This document shows, piece after piece, positions 46,301 through 52,996 of a DNA stretch of 64,000 bases; position 1 is the stretch's first letter; every line of letters starts with the position of its first letter. The DNA is taken from NCBI GenBank assembly GCA_036268075.1, contig DATAUV010000053.1, forward strand, positions 1 through 64,000. The letters run 5' to 3'. A program made the position numbers and the translations under genes. The notes under the pieces are model-generated. The model worked only from the letters and a program-made list of their open reading frames with translations. It made no database searches and was not told the DNA's origin. This stretch comes from DATARH01 sp036268075 (GTDB lineage: Bacteria > Pseudomonadota > Alphaproteobacteria > ATCC43930 > CGMCC-115725).

Positions 46301-48685
46301 GCCGCCGGCGCCGCCCGAGCCGCCGACCGCCAGCGACACCGCTATTCCGGTCGAGGCCGCCGCGCTTATCGCCGCGCCCCCCGCGCCGCCGCCGCCGCCG
46401 ACCGATTCGGCGATGAGCCCCTGCGAGTTGTCGCCTGCGGTGGTGATGTTGCCGCCGGGGTTCTCCAGCACGACGGTTCCGCCGTTGCCGCCGACACCGC
46501 CGCTGCCGCCGATGCCGATCGCCAGCGCCGAGCCCGCCGCGACGGCGGTGGCGTCGAACGCGGCACCGCCGCTGCCGCCGCCGCCGCCGACCGATTCCGC
46601 GAGCATGCCCGGCGAATTCAGGCCGAGCGTGGTGATCGCCTCGCCGTTGCTGCTGGCATAGACCGTGTTGCCGGTCCCGCCCGGCGCGCCGGACCCGCCG
46701 TTCGAGCCGCCGAAGGTGAATTTCGCCGAGGCGACGACGTTGGCCGACAGCGACACCGCATAGCCGCCATTGCCGCCGCCGCCGCCGACCGATTGGGCGA
46801 TGATCCCCGGAGAACCCGTGCCCGCGGTTGAAATCAGATGGGCGTTATCGTCGGGCGCCGAGGTGAAGACCGGAACAAAGGTAGCGCCGTTCTCGGTTGT
46901 GGAGGTTTGGCATGCGCCGGCGCCTTTCGACACCGAACTGAACGTGCTGCAATTCACCGCGACGAAGCCGCCGTCGCCGCCGCTGCCGCCCGAGCCGCCC
47001 TGCGACAGCGACGCCCCGCCGATGATCGATGAGTCGAGAGCGACCGAACCGCCGCCGCTGCCGCCGCCGCCGCCGATGGACTGGACCAGAATGGCCGGCG
47101 AATTGATTTCGACGGTCGCGACCGAACCCGTGTTGGCCAGGGTGACCGGCCCGCCGATGCCGCCGCTGCCGCCGCTGCCGCCGAGCGCGACCGACGAGCC
47201 GTAGATCAGCGCGTCGGAGGTGGCCTTGGCAAAGCCGCCATTGCCGCCGCCGCCGCCGATCGACTGCGCGTAAATGCCGGCGGCGCCGCCGGCCGTGTCG
47301 TTGTTCGGGGTCAGCGGCGACACGCATGCGGTACTGGTGCAGATCGATCCCGAGTTGGTGACGTAGACCTCGCCGCCATCACCCCCCTCGCCGCCGCTGC
47401 CGCCGATCGCGACGGCGTTCGCGCCGTGCGCGAAGGCCATGCCGCCGTTGCCGCCGCCGCCGCCGATCGATTGGGCGTAGAGGCCGGTCGAGGACGCGTC
47501 GTAGACGGCGATGTTGCCGGAATTGGTGACGCTGACTTCGTTGCCGGACCCGGCCGCCCCGCCGCTGGCGCCGAGCGCGTGCAGCCCGGCATTGGCCCCC
47601 GCGTTGCCGCCGCCGCCGCCCACGGACTGGGCGAAAATCCCGAAAGCGCCGACCGCGTTGCAGCCGCTGGTCTGGGTCGATCCGCAGTCGGTGTAGCCCG
47701 CGGTGCCGACGGTGAGTGCGCCGTGATTGGTGACCCCGACGAACCCGCCATTGCCGCCGTCGCCGCCGCCGCCGCCATATCCTTTCTGGTTCAGACCGGC
47801 ATCGCCACCGAACCCGCCGACGCTTTGCGCCGCGATCGCGGCGCCGCCCGCGGTGGTGATGTTGCCGTAATTCGTGATCAGCACGTATTTGCCGTCGCCG
47901 CCCCCGGCGCCGCTGCCGCCCGGATCCCCCTGGTCGTAGTTCTGGCCGCCGGCGCCGCCGAGCCCGCCGCTGCTTTCCCCGACGATGCCGAAGGCGGTAT
48001 CGGCCACGTAATCGTTACCACTGCTGTCGGTGTAGACGGCGAGGCCGCCTGCCACATTCACGTTGACTTTGTTGGTGATCGCGACGGTTCCGGCATCTCC
48101 GCCCGTACCGGCATCGCCGCCGGGGTGATCCTTGTCGGCGGTCGCGCCGCCGTTGCCGGCGTCGCCGCCGAAGCTCACCCCGACGACCGCGGTGTTCCCG
48201 ACGGCATAGATCGTGCCCGTCGAGTTGGGATTGACCGTCAGGTTCACGCTCGCACCCGTGCCGCCGTTGCCGCCGTTGCCGCCCGTCCCGCAACCGTTGA
48301 CCGAGCCGTCGCTGTTGGTCGAGACGCCGCCGCCATCGCCGCCGGCGCCGCCGACACTGCCGGCGACGACGATCGTCCCGTTGAACGGATTGCCGGTCGG
48401 CGCATACGTCACGGTTCCCGACGAGGCCGTTCCGTTGGCCCCGTTCGTGCCGCTCGTCGCATGGGTCGGGCAGTCGCTGCCCTTTTCGTGGCTGGGGCTG
48501 CCGGCCGTGCCGGAGGCTCCGATGTGGCTTTCGTAGTAGCTGTTCTCGTCGGCGAAATAATTCGGGCCGGTCGTCACCAGCGGCTGCGAGGCCGATTGCG
48601 CGAGCGCAGCGCCGGCCCAGCACGAGACCGCGACGGCAGTCGAGACGGCGAGAACCCGCCGCAGCCCATTCGCAAGCCGGTTCAT
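37334..48685 (-). CDS. Giant autotransporter (type Va) with about 44 AQSIGGGGG passenger repeats
   Basis: A 3783-residue outer-membrane protein, the largest gene here. It has a signal peptide (MNRLANGLRRVLAVSTAVAVSCWAGAALA), a passenger of about 3400 residues and a C-terminal beta-barrel of about 290 residues (HVWVTMQGGGTNGSGL to the end) finishing in LNLRFDW, the typical aromatic C-terminus for BAM recognition. The passenger is built from repeats of about 55-90 residues, each with a strand-forming stretch (VTVTSNAAIATAG or similar) followed by G-I-x-AQS-I/V-GGGGG; I count about 44. This fits a long beta-helix adhesin. Seven consecutive repeats are duplicated in tandem (39250-41550). The start overlaps the ialB stop (ATGA), and ATG 48685 was chosen because it begins the signal peptide. 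Ligand unknown. Confidence 0.92.
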   Translation of the reverse strand: MNRLANGLRRVLAVSTAVAVSCWAGAALAQSASQPLVTTGPNYFADENSYYESHIGASGTAGSPSHEKGSDCPTHATSGTNGANGTASSGTVTYAPTGNPFNGTIVVAGSVGGAGGDGGGVSTNSDGSVNGCGTGGNGGNGGTGASVNLTVNPNSTGTIYAVGNTAVVGVSFGGDAGNGGATADKDHPGGDAGTGGDAGTVAITNKVNVNVAGGLAVYTDSSGNDYVADTAFGIVGESSGGLGGAGGQNYDQGDPGGSGAGGGDGKYVLITNYGNITTAGGAAIAAQSVGGFGGDAGLNQKGYGGGGGDGGNGGFVGVTNHGALTVGTAGYTDCGSTQTSGCNAVGAFGIFAQSVGGGGGNAGANAGLHALGASGGAAGSGNEVSVTNSGNIAVYDASSTGLYAQSIGGGGGNGGMAFAHGANAVAIGGSGGEGGDGGEVYVTNSGSICTSTACVSPLTPNNDTAGGAAGIYAQSIGGGGGNGGFAKATSDALIYGSSVALGGSGGSGGIGGPVTLANTGSVATVEINSPAILVQSIGGGGGSGGGSVALDSSIIGGASLSQGGSGGSGGDGGFVAVNCSTFSSVSKGAGACQTSTTENGATFVPVFTSAPDDNAHLISTAGTGSPGIIAQSVGGGGGNGGYAVSLSANVVASAKFTFGGSNGGSGAPGGTGNTVYASSNGEAITTLGLNSPGMLAESVGGGGGSGGAAFDATAVAAGSALAIGIGGSGGVGGNGGTVVLENPGGNITTAGDNSQGLIAESVGGGGGAGGAAISAAASTGIAVSLAVGGSGGAGGVAKPVSLYNENGSVNASFGSGAITTTGYASSAILAQSIGGGGGDGGFSLSGALSETASGAIAVGGSGGKGNDGDTVTVTNYGALTTTGGGAPALEAQSVGGGGGNGGFSVSGAVGFTTGGAGIGGSGAGGGSAGDVMVNNYGAILVTASNTPTLVLPTTVPSDLNATLAALTELGVPVPSTAPQDVITLYDLITGQADPRLLAVNTNAPGILAQSIGGGGGFGGFAASGGVGQASSTLSIGGSGGDGGTAHDVTIANSGQIVVYGAESPGIAGMSIGGAGGMGGFAVGGSVGVASISAGIGGGGGSGGTAGSVTITAGPSAAPVMTMGNLSPALEALSIGGQGGDGGYDVSTGLGALATASVGIGGKGGGGGTSGAVKVSSRQFLTTSGLFSPGIVAESIGGSGGMGGMSASVAGSISTSFNTSVGGAGGSGAQSSTVEVDSYAPVVTYGDLSSGIVANSIGGSGGMGGTAISATTLTPVPGAPAFGDMPVAIGTAYGGSGGSGNNADAVTVDSSGAIQTYGFLSHAILAQSIGGGGGDGGTAMSFTEDVGLNDGAENMSLGMSVAVGGKGASGGTGGSVTVTQTGTLVTGYSTVANGAPGGAFLSAAILAQSIGGSGGNGGSALTSAGGNNVDNNSIALGSGGGSGNIAGAVMVSSNQGVVCAPSAPCAAQIMTFGAGSAAINAQSIGGGGGNGGHSLSTAGDSTFASTMGIGGFGGSGGTSGTVTVDAGGELVTAAPNSQGILAQSIGGGGGNGGASHDATLSPAVTLVNVLSLFGVTIPTVSASTVVSGSNKLDSTNGPVNLVIQGLASIPNGAAATAIGGSGGSGGNASEVDVNSTAEIIAGASGLGANSVGILAQSIGGGGGNGGVSTSQPNASFSGSAEIGGGSGDGGNGGAVKVTAANFIDTASNEAPGIEAESIGGGGGNAGQAFTSSSGGRGAFSFGEGGSGGNGGTGGAITVTNSATILSDGMNSAGLVAQSVGGGGGATTGSLISDLAATVENSSISAQTSASTGTVGNSSGVGTVLTAAAEAGTNASGRLAGEAGTDGGYATSFSLGANSGAGGNGGNVFVTNSGSIATDAQIDSTTGAVTTGGNPLLDAHSAAILAQSVGGGGGTINAGALNPDSGKSSVAIAMGANSSGSSSGGAVEVANTGILDTSSVNSAGIFAQSVGGGGGGTGSFTGNTGTVAGLAGATSNALQLGGTESSVNGGLVNVCDTITPASSPSPSTDKCGDGAKGVSIVTTGDGSAGIFAQSVGGGGGSASAFSSALAAAVLSGTTPTLSATISGATVTASATAGVAFAVALGDNSSSGGGAGGNVTVATSANLMTSGIGSTGIFAQSVGGGGGNGASYVTNASDGSYLVDARLGMSNGAGSSGGSVSLTDGGAVETVGALADGVLAQSVGDGGGTMESASDTVGSGGNTGMTMRLGSPAGSGENLGGVVAVALAGPIETGGVGSVAVLAQSIGGGGGAGTAENSSNSNGSVTATFDLGAASIAGGGNTVTVGYNQSIVTDGANAPAVVAQSIGGGGGLATFAHTSTSATGSVTANFALGYAAADGGGGYPGSVMVTGGAATVATMGDNSSAIVAQAIGDGGGLAALSSTSVADGKTVATSFTLGGKGTGGNIGGNVTVKIGTSSALSTIATQGMNASGIVAQSIGGGGGLAALALTPSADGSVTNGTVTGELGSSANDVSQYGTDVSVTTTNTVIETAGLESTGILAQSIGGGGGVASAASSSDSVLTGTIRLGSITGSGESGGNVTVLPSGQIATAGFLSPGLVAQSIGGGGGFSQLSASDLILGGTTASVGNAVTVTSSAAIQTAGGGSIGIVAQSIGGGGGLGVSTGALSFGGAASGSNGNSTVAVTSNAAIATAGDDALGILAQSIGGGGGAALGFDGPLTSTFKSGTAFSNVVNLTANAAISTAGAGATAILAQSIGGGGGAVIDSYANAGNGTYSVTMGTAGDNSSGEPVSVFIASPQIVTLGANASGVVAQSIGDNGGYDTATNASPAGTLATTFKLESTSGAAAGRAVTVTLGTSGSGATIVTYGANSFGVVAQSVGAGGGFAAFADAPGNAVVNGTVSGELGEDGGSGLGETITVSGTASIQTSGLQSVGLLAQSVGGGGGVAAAASSVSSVFTGTLRVAGQSAGAGGTSNAGGAVTVTPSGSIATKGDLSPGLVAQSVGGGGGLALVRASSIIFGGATGSDGGAVTVTSAAAISTAGKASVGLVAQSVGGGGGIAVSSGSATLGGAPSGSNGGAVKVTSNAAVSTTGVNAIGILAQSVGGGGGIVLSTGNAVTSTFGKGTGNAGAVTVTVNAPVTTSGAGAYGVVAQSVAGGGGLVMNGTTALLKSSGGGGGAGAVTVNANASITASGNGSNAAYLHSAEDPTLNVAPGVTLTGGAGGSAVVFDGPSNVLDNSGTLQTMDGAAGLVIHSLSGDTSVTNGGTILGSISLVAGGANLLHNLGGGTMIAGPSLDLGGTGVLQNDGMLALGAGTTGTVQINGSLIQSATGALQVRIDQHAGTADSFNISGAANLAGGIVPVMVNAGQIAPGTVSLGNIVVAHRGITGAGLTLTPNPSAILSYSLTSNGNSLGLTSTANFAPAGLSENARELGTALGIVQSSGGSPWTQAITAGLVGVPDTASLDKAYQTVGSEGASAVPALTFEVATRATDMVTQRLDGWRLGRLYGGSPGQTASMPGTVSETDAVPVENNVASHVWVTMQGGGTNGSGLSTQVFGGMAGVDSEVEGAPILIGGAVFGSWSSFGLNSPNASGQGPEYGLDLYAIGRIGAGYISGIAFGGTGTTDYNSNLYELGVGLSGSTRFRNVMVGGRLEGGYSVDIGHTGAHATPFAAIQPMQVQQSSAVESYGSVGGGLSFAQTDIDSLPTYLGVQLDGEWVAPNGGVVTPFLRAAWMHDFTPDRGILRSLVALPALTFGGTGTATVSDAAVLHLGAQYHLAQNVSVIGTVDTQLSSSYSSVGATLNLRFDW

Positions 48686-49314
48686 TGGGCGGCTCCGTAA
48701 GCGGTGGCGAAGTCGGTCAGCAGGTGCTCGAAGACAAGCGGCCGGCGGTTGGCGGCGACGACCTTGAGGGACATGATCTTGCCCTTCTTCATCGCCGCGA
48801 CGAGCGCCGGGGTCAGCGCGAGCGTCGCGTAGCAGCCGTTGGCGTCGCAGGACTGCCACGCGAGTTGGGTGGCGTCCCCGCCGTCGATGCTGAGGGCGGC
48901 CGCATCCTGCAAGCTCAGGCCAACGGGAAGGTGCATCTGCAGGGTCGGCTGACCGCCGCTGCCCGGGACGTCGATCACCGCGATCGACAGGATCCGGCCG
49001 GTATCCTTGGCGAACAGGCGCTGCTCGACCTTGCAGTCCACCGGCGCCGACCGCGCCGACGAAAAGCATGCGACCGTCCAGGCCGGCGAGTTGCCGCCCA
49101 GTTTCTCGGGCTCTGATGGGGCGCCGGGCGCAGGGGCCGCTGCCGGCGAGACCGGCGGCGACGTCTCGGCGGCAACCGGGGGCTTTTCTTTCGTCTTACG
49201 CTCCGCCGCCACGCCGGCCAGCGAGATGACGCTTGCAGCGATCAGTACCAGGACGGCCGCATGACGCCGCAGTGAACGGCCACCGCGGCGCCGGTTGCTG
49301 TTATCCGCTGCCAT
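48682..49314 (-). CDS. Invasion-associated locus B (IalB) family periplasmic protein
   Basis: A 210-residue protein with an N-terminal basic segment and hydrophobic helix (AAVLVLIAASVISLAGVAA), a Pro/Ala linker and an IalB domain (about 78-205): AWTVACFSSARSAPVDCKVEQRLF, MHLPVGLSLQDAAALSIDGG, WQSCDANGCYATLAL and MKKGKIMSLKVV. Four cysteines are placed to form two disulfides. IalB proteins aid host-cell invasion in Bartonella, but are widespread in free-living alphaproteobacteria. It is translated directly ahead of the giant autotransporter with a 4-base overlap, suggesting a periplasmic helper role for that protein. Confidence 0.88.
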   Translation of the reverse strand: MAADNSNRRRGGRSLRRHAAVLVLIAASVISLAGVAAERKTKEKPPVAAETSPPVSPAAAPAPGAPSEPEKLGGNSPAWTVACFSSARSAPVDCKVEQRLFAKDTGRILSIAVIDVPGSGGQPTLQMHLPVGLSLQDAAALSIDGGDATQLAWQSCDANGCYATLALTPALVAAMKKGKIMSLKVVAANRRPLVFEHLLTDFATAYGAAQ

Positions 49315-49707
49315 GCTCCCCGCCTCCCGCCACTTTCACGGCAAAAAGAATAGGCGTAGGCGCGGAAAGCGTTCATCCCATGAATATGGGAGCGTTCGTT
49401 TTGTTCAGTACAAGAAATTTTTGATTTCAGTTTTCAATTTCACTTTATCAGAAACGACAGGTTATTCGGCACTATATTCGTGTGCTGTATCCTTTAATCC
49501 CGAGAATAGAATTGCTAATTTCGTAGCCAAATTTGTGCCTTATTTCCCTTAATTTAGAGGAAATTCGCTCGTCGGCTATGGGCATGGCCACACGGTGACA
49601 CGAGAGACAGCCGGAGGCGCCGCGAGTGTTATAAGCACGACGAACGGTCGGGCCATGGAGTTGCCGATGACGGCGCGGCCTGCCCCGGTGCATCCCCTGT
49701 CCATGGG
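49315..49707. other. Divergent intergenic region with AT-rich core
   Basis: 393 bp between ialB and the response regulator gene. Bases 49395-49565 are markedly AT-rich (for example AAGAAATTTTTGATTTCAG) in a GC-rich genome, which suits promoters for both directions or a foreign segment. I could not settle on specific boxes. The start of the regulator gene may lie within this region. Confidence 0.5.
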
Positions 49708-50466
49708 ATGGCGCGGGGCTTCAAGCGGCGCTACTGCTTTGGGCACGCTCTTCTTCACGCGATCAACGGGCTGGCGGTCAAATTGGGTGAAAATACCAGC
49801 GCGCCGCTCATCTCGATCGTTCTCGTAGAGGACGATCCCCCGACACGGGATTTTCTCGCCGCGTCGCTTGCCGCCGGTGAGGGGATGGCGCTGGCGGCGG
49901 CCGTGGGCACGCTGGATGAGGCCCGCGGGGTCTTCGCGCATCTGCACCCGTCCGTGCTGATCACCGATCTGAAGCTCCCCGACGGACACGGCACCGAACT
50001 GATCCGCGAGGTGCGCCGGCTGTCTCCCGCCACCGAGATCATGGTCATTTCGGTGCTGGGGGACGAGACGACGGTGATGGATGCGCTGCGCGCCGGCGCC
50101 TCCGGCTACATCCTTAAGGACGCCCGGCCGGTCAATCTGATCGCGGCCGTGCGCGACTTGGCCGAAGGGCGCTCGCCGATTTCGGCCGCGATCGCCCGCC
50201 ACATCATCCGCCAAGTCCACGAAGAGCCGGACGTAGCCGCCAAGCCGCCCGAGAGGACGAAACCGCTACTCACTCCGCGCGAGATGGACATCCTGTGGGG
50301 CATCGCCAAAGGTTTTACTTATAACGACATCGCCGACCGTCTCGGCATCAGCCGCCAGACGGTACCCAGTTATATCAAAAGCATTTATCGTAAGCTCGAA
50401 GTCAATTCACGGAGCGAGGCGGTCTTTACCGCGGTTGAGATGAAGCTGATCAAGCTTTCCGAATGA
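49708..50466 (+). CDS. NarL/LuxR-type response regulator
   Basis: 252 residues from the ATG used here. The receiver domain begins near residue 35 (ISIVLVEDDPPTRDFLAA) and has the phosphoacceptor Asp87 in LITDLKLPDGHG and the conserved Lys in GYILKDA; the C-terminal LuxR helix-turn-helix is LTPREMDILWGIAKGFTYNDIADRLGISRQTVPSYIKSIYRKL. The first 33 residues are not part of the domain and the true start may be an alternative codon closer to residue 30. The stop overlaps the kinase start (ATGA), so it pairs with that kinase. Confidence 0.9.
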   Translation: MARGFKRRYCFGHALLHAINGLAVKLGENTSAPLISIVLVEDDPPTRDFLAASLAAGEGMALAAAVGTLDEARGVFAHLHPSVLITDLKLPDGHGTELIREVRRLSPATEIMVISVLGDETTVMDALRAGASGYILKDARPVNLIAAVRDLAEGRSPISAAIARHIIRQVHEEPDVAAKPPERTKPLLTPREMDILWGIAKGFTYNDIADRLGISRQTVPSYIKSIYRKLEVNSRSEAVFTAVEMKLIKLSE

Positions 50467-52403
50467 GCGTCATCGGCGGAATCCTGCAGGCCGCCGCGCC
50501 GTTTCGTCCGAGGTTGAGCCGTCGGGTCGGCCTCACTTTGTATTACGGTGCGATTGTGGGCGTGGGGTTGCTTACGATCTTCGGCAAGCTTTCATCGCCG
50601 GGTGAGGGCGCCCTGAAGATCGACCGGGCCGAGTACGGCCGGCTAACGGATATCGATGCGCCGGCGCCGCTTGGCTGGGATCGCGTCGATCTTCCGCATC
50701 GTTGCCTCGGCGCTTCGAGCGCCACCCGATGCGCCGCGCTCTTCCGCCTGTCCTTTGAGGGACCGGGCGCGGATGCCGGACCGTGGGCGCTCTACATGCC
50801 GATCTATTCGGGACGCCTGCGGATTCGGCTGAACGGCACCTACCTCGCCGATACAAGGGACATCCGCACGAGCGTCGTCCTCAATCAGGCCGAGCCGCTG
50901 CTCGTCGCGCTGCCGCAGCCTCCGCTGCGCGACGGCAACAACGACCTGGAGATTCGCGTCGGCGCAAGAACGGGGACGCGCTTGGCGACTTTTATCGACC
51001 AAGTCTACGTGGGGCCTGCGCCGGCGCTGCGTCCGTCCTACGAACGGCGTTACGGGCTTCTCAAAACCCTGCCGCGCCTGTTTGTGGCCTGGCAGGCGGC
51101 ACTCGGACTGGCCCTGCTGATCGTGTGGTTCGGACGGCGCCAGGAGTGGATGTACCTGACCCTCTCCGGCATCCTCTGCCTCGGCGTGCTGCACGGGTTG
51201 ACGGAATTCCTTTCGGCCGGAGCCGCGCCGACGGGCTTGCTGATCGCGGCGAACCTGACCGCGGTGTGGCAAGCTTCGCTGATGCCCGGACTGGTGGCCG
51301 AACTGGTCGAGCGACGATCGCCGCTGTCGCTCAAATGGGCGGTGTCGCTCCCGGCCGTGGTCACGGCGGTATTCGTTCTGCGGCTTGCCTATCCCGTCGC
51401 ATTGCAGCCATGGTTTCCGGTCGTATGGGCCGCCGCCGCCCTGCCGTGGACGACCGGGCTGGAATTGCTGGCAATGTGGATTGTCGGCGATGCGGCGTTT
51501 CGCCGCAACGACGCCGCGGCGCAAATCCTGTTCGGCGGCTTCCTGATGACCGCCATCGTTGCGGCGCGCGATTTGCTGGTGTTTTTCGGGCTGCTCCCCA
51601 GCCAGCAGGTGATCCTGACCCAATTCACCTTTCCGCTGCTGATGACGATTGTCAGCGCCATCCTGATGTGGCGCTTCGCGATCGCCCTCAACGAGGTCAG
51701 CCGGTTCAACCAGGTGCTGCGGCAGGAGGTGGCGGCGGTCGAGTCAGCCTTGCGCGCCAGCTTCGCCCGCGAGCAGGCGCAAATCCGGACGGCCGCGCTG
51801 GAGAACGAACGGCTGCGGCTCACCCGCGACCTGCATGACGGGCTCGCCGGGCAGCTCGTCTCGATCGTCGCGCAGTGCGAATTACAAGGGGGCCGCTTTC
51901 TCGGCGTCAGCGACGCCGCGCGTCGCGCGCTCGACGATCTGCGGCTTGTCGTCGCCTCGCTCGACGATGTCGGCAACGATCTTGCCATGATGCTGGCCAA
52001 ATTCCGCGAGCGGATCGAGCCGCAACTGCACGATCAGCAGATCGAGCTCGACTGGCAGATGACTCCGCTGCCGGACGTGGAGGGCCTGCGCTCGGAGCAT
52101 GCGCTCGCCCTGTTCCGCGTCCTCCAGGAGGCGGTGACCAACGCCGCCCGTCATTCCGGATCGCGACGGATCACGATCGCGATGACTGCGGCGTCCGAAG
52201 ACCAACTCGAAGTAGCGGTGCAGATCGTGGTGGCAGACAACGGCCGCGGCGGTGCCGCCCCTCGGCCCGGCGGAAACGGCTTTGCCAACATGCAGCGGCG
52301 CGCACACTCGCTGGGCGCCGGTCTCGCGATAGAGAGCGGCGCGGCGGGAACGCGGATTGTCATTCGCCTTCCGCGCGCCCTGCCCCCGGTGCCGGCGCCG
52401 TAA
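50463..52403 (+). CDS. Membrane sensor histidine kinase, HisKA_3 (NarX/DegS) type
   Basis: 646 residues: one N-terminal membrane helix (about 22-40), a periplasmic domain of about 170 residues with a beta-sandwich look (WALYMPIYSGRLRIRLNGTYLAD), seven further membrane helices (about 205-410), a short coiled coil, the HisKA_3 box ERLRLTRDLHDGLAGQLVSI with His458, and an HATPase domain with FRVLQEAVTNAARHSGSRRI and VADNGRGG. The sequence resembles 7TM-DISM sensor kinases. It is coupled to the NarL-type regulator upstream and should phosphorylate it. Signal unknown. Confidence 0.9.
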   Translation: MSVIGGILQAAAPFRPRLSRRVGLTLYYGAIVGVGLLTIFGKLSSPGEGALKIDRAEYGRLTDIDAPAPLGWDRVDLPHRCLGASSATRCAALFRLSFEGPGADAGPWALYMPIYSGRLRIRLNGTYLADTRDIRTSVVLNQAEPLLVALPQPPLRDGNNDLEIRVGARTGTRLATFIDQVYVGPAPALRPSYERRYGLLKTLPRLFVAWQAALGLALLIVWFGRRQEWMYLTLSGILCLGVLHGLTEFLSAGAAPTGLLIAANLTAVWQASLMPGLVAELVERRSPLSLKWAVSLPAVVTAVFVLRLAYPVALQPWFPVVWAAAALPWTTGLELLAMWIVGDAAFRRNDAAAQILFGGFLMTAIVAARDLLVFFGLLPSQQVILTQFTFPLLMTIVSAILMWRFAIALNEVSRFNQVLRQEVAAVESALRASFAREQAQIRTAALENERLRLTRDLHDGLAGQLVSIVAQCELQGGRFLGVSDAARRALDDLRLVVASLDDVGNDLAMMLAKFRERIEPQLHDQQIELDWQMTPLPDVEGLRSEHALALFRVLQEAVTNAARHSGSRRITIAMTAASEDQLEVAVQIVVADNGRGGAAPRPGGNGFANMQRRAHSLGAGLAIESGAAGTRIVIRLPRALPPVPAP

Positions 52404-52996
52404 AATGGCGGCGCATCCGGAGATATCAGGCATGCGCTGCTCCACGGCATCGGTGTCTCCCCGCGCCTGTGTCGGACGCGCGCAGCGCGTGCTTTAAAGC
52501 CGAGGTTAGCTGCGAGGGATGGGGTTATTCTACGGACAGGCTGGTTCCGGGGCTGAGTTGTTGCGATGCGGCGCGGTAGTCGGATTTTCCGAGGCACTAG
52601 AACCATGCCGGACGAAATATTCTCGCTACGCTCGGGCAAGCCCGCTAAACGGCCGTTGTGGGTCGAGCGGCGCTCCTTCGCCGCCGCGTGCCCGACAACG
52701 AGGTAGCGCCGGAAGCTGATCTCGGCATCTCCGGCAAGTACCTCCTTTCGCGCGTTGGACGACATCGCGCGGCTTCCGGATGGCGCGCGTGTCCGGGTGG
52801 CACGTGGCTGCGCGGACCGCAGGCTCGCAGATCGGGATCGACGCCTTTCGCGACGCGAACGATGCCCGGGGACGGCGCAGTTGCAGCGTTGCGGCAAATG
52901 GTGCTGCCGATTCCGCGATCTTGGTCTTAATATCCGAAGACGCGTTTGGACCCTGAAAGGCACCCGCGCGCGGTGCCCCAAATCGAGAACGAGTGA
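52404..52996. other. 593-bp gap without a convincing gene
   Basis: No frame in either direction combines a start, ribosome site, codon bias and recognisable sequence. Frames of 80-130 codons exist but have the Arg/Pro-rich composition typical of chance frames in GC-rich DNA. Fragments such as LDDIARLPDGARVRVARGC on the plus strand leave open a decayed gene. It may hold the promoter of the hybrid kinase. Confidence 0.5.

Noticed and set aside
39302..48700. Very long plus-strand open frames (667, 542, 529, 427 and 424 codons) opposite the autotransporter.
   Set aside because: They arise from the GC-rich glycine repeats read in antisense, have Arg/Ala/Pro-rich low-complexity content and no ribosome sites; the minus-strand frame has signal peptide, repeats and barrel.
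37334..49069. Extending the autotransporter N-terminus to 49069.
   Set aside because: The extra 128 codons overlap ialB in another frame; ATG 48685 starts a clear signal peptide.
52151..52981. A 276-codon minus-strand frame partly opposite the NarX-type kinase.
   Set aside because: Mostly antisense to a well-supported gene and Arg-rich; the part in the gap has no recognisable sequence.
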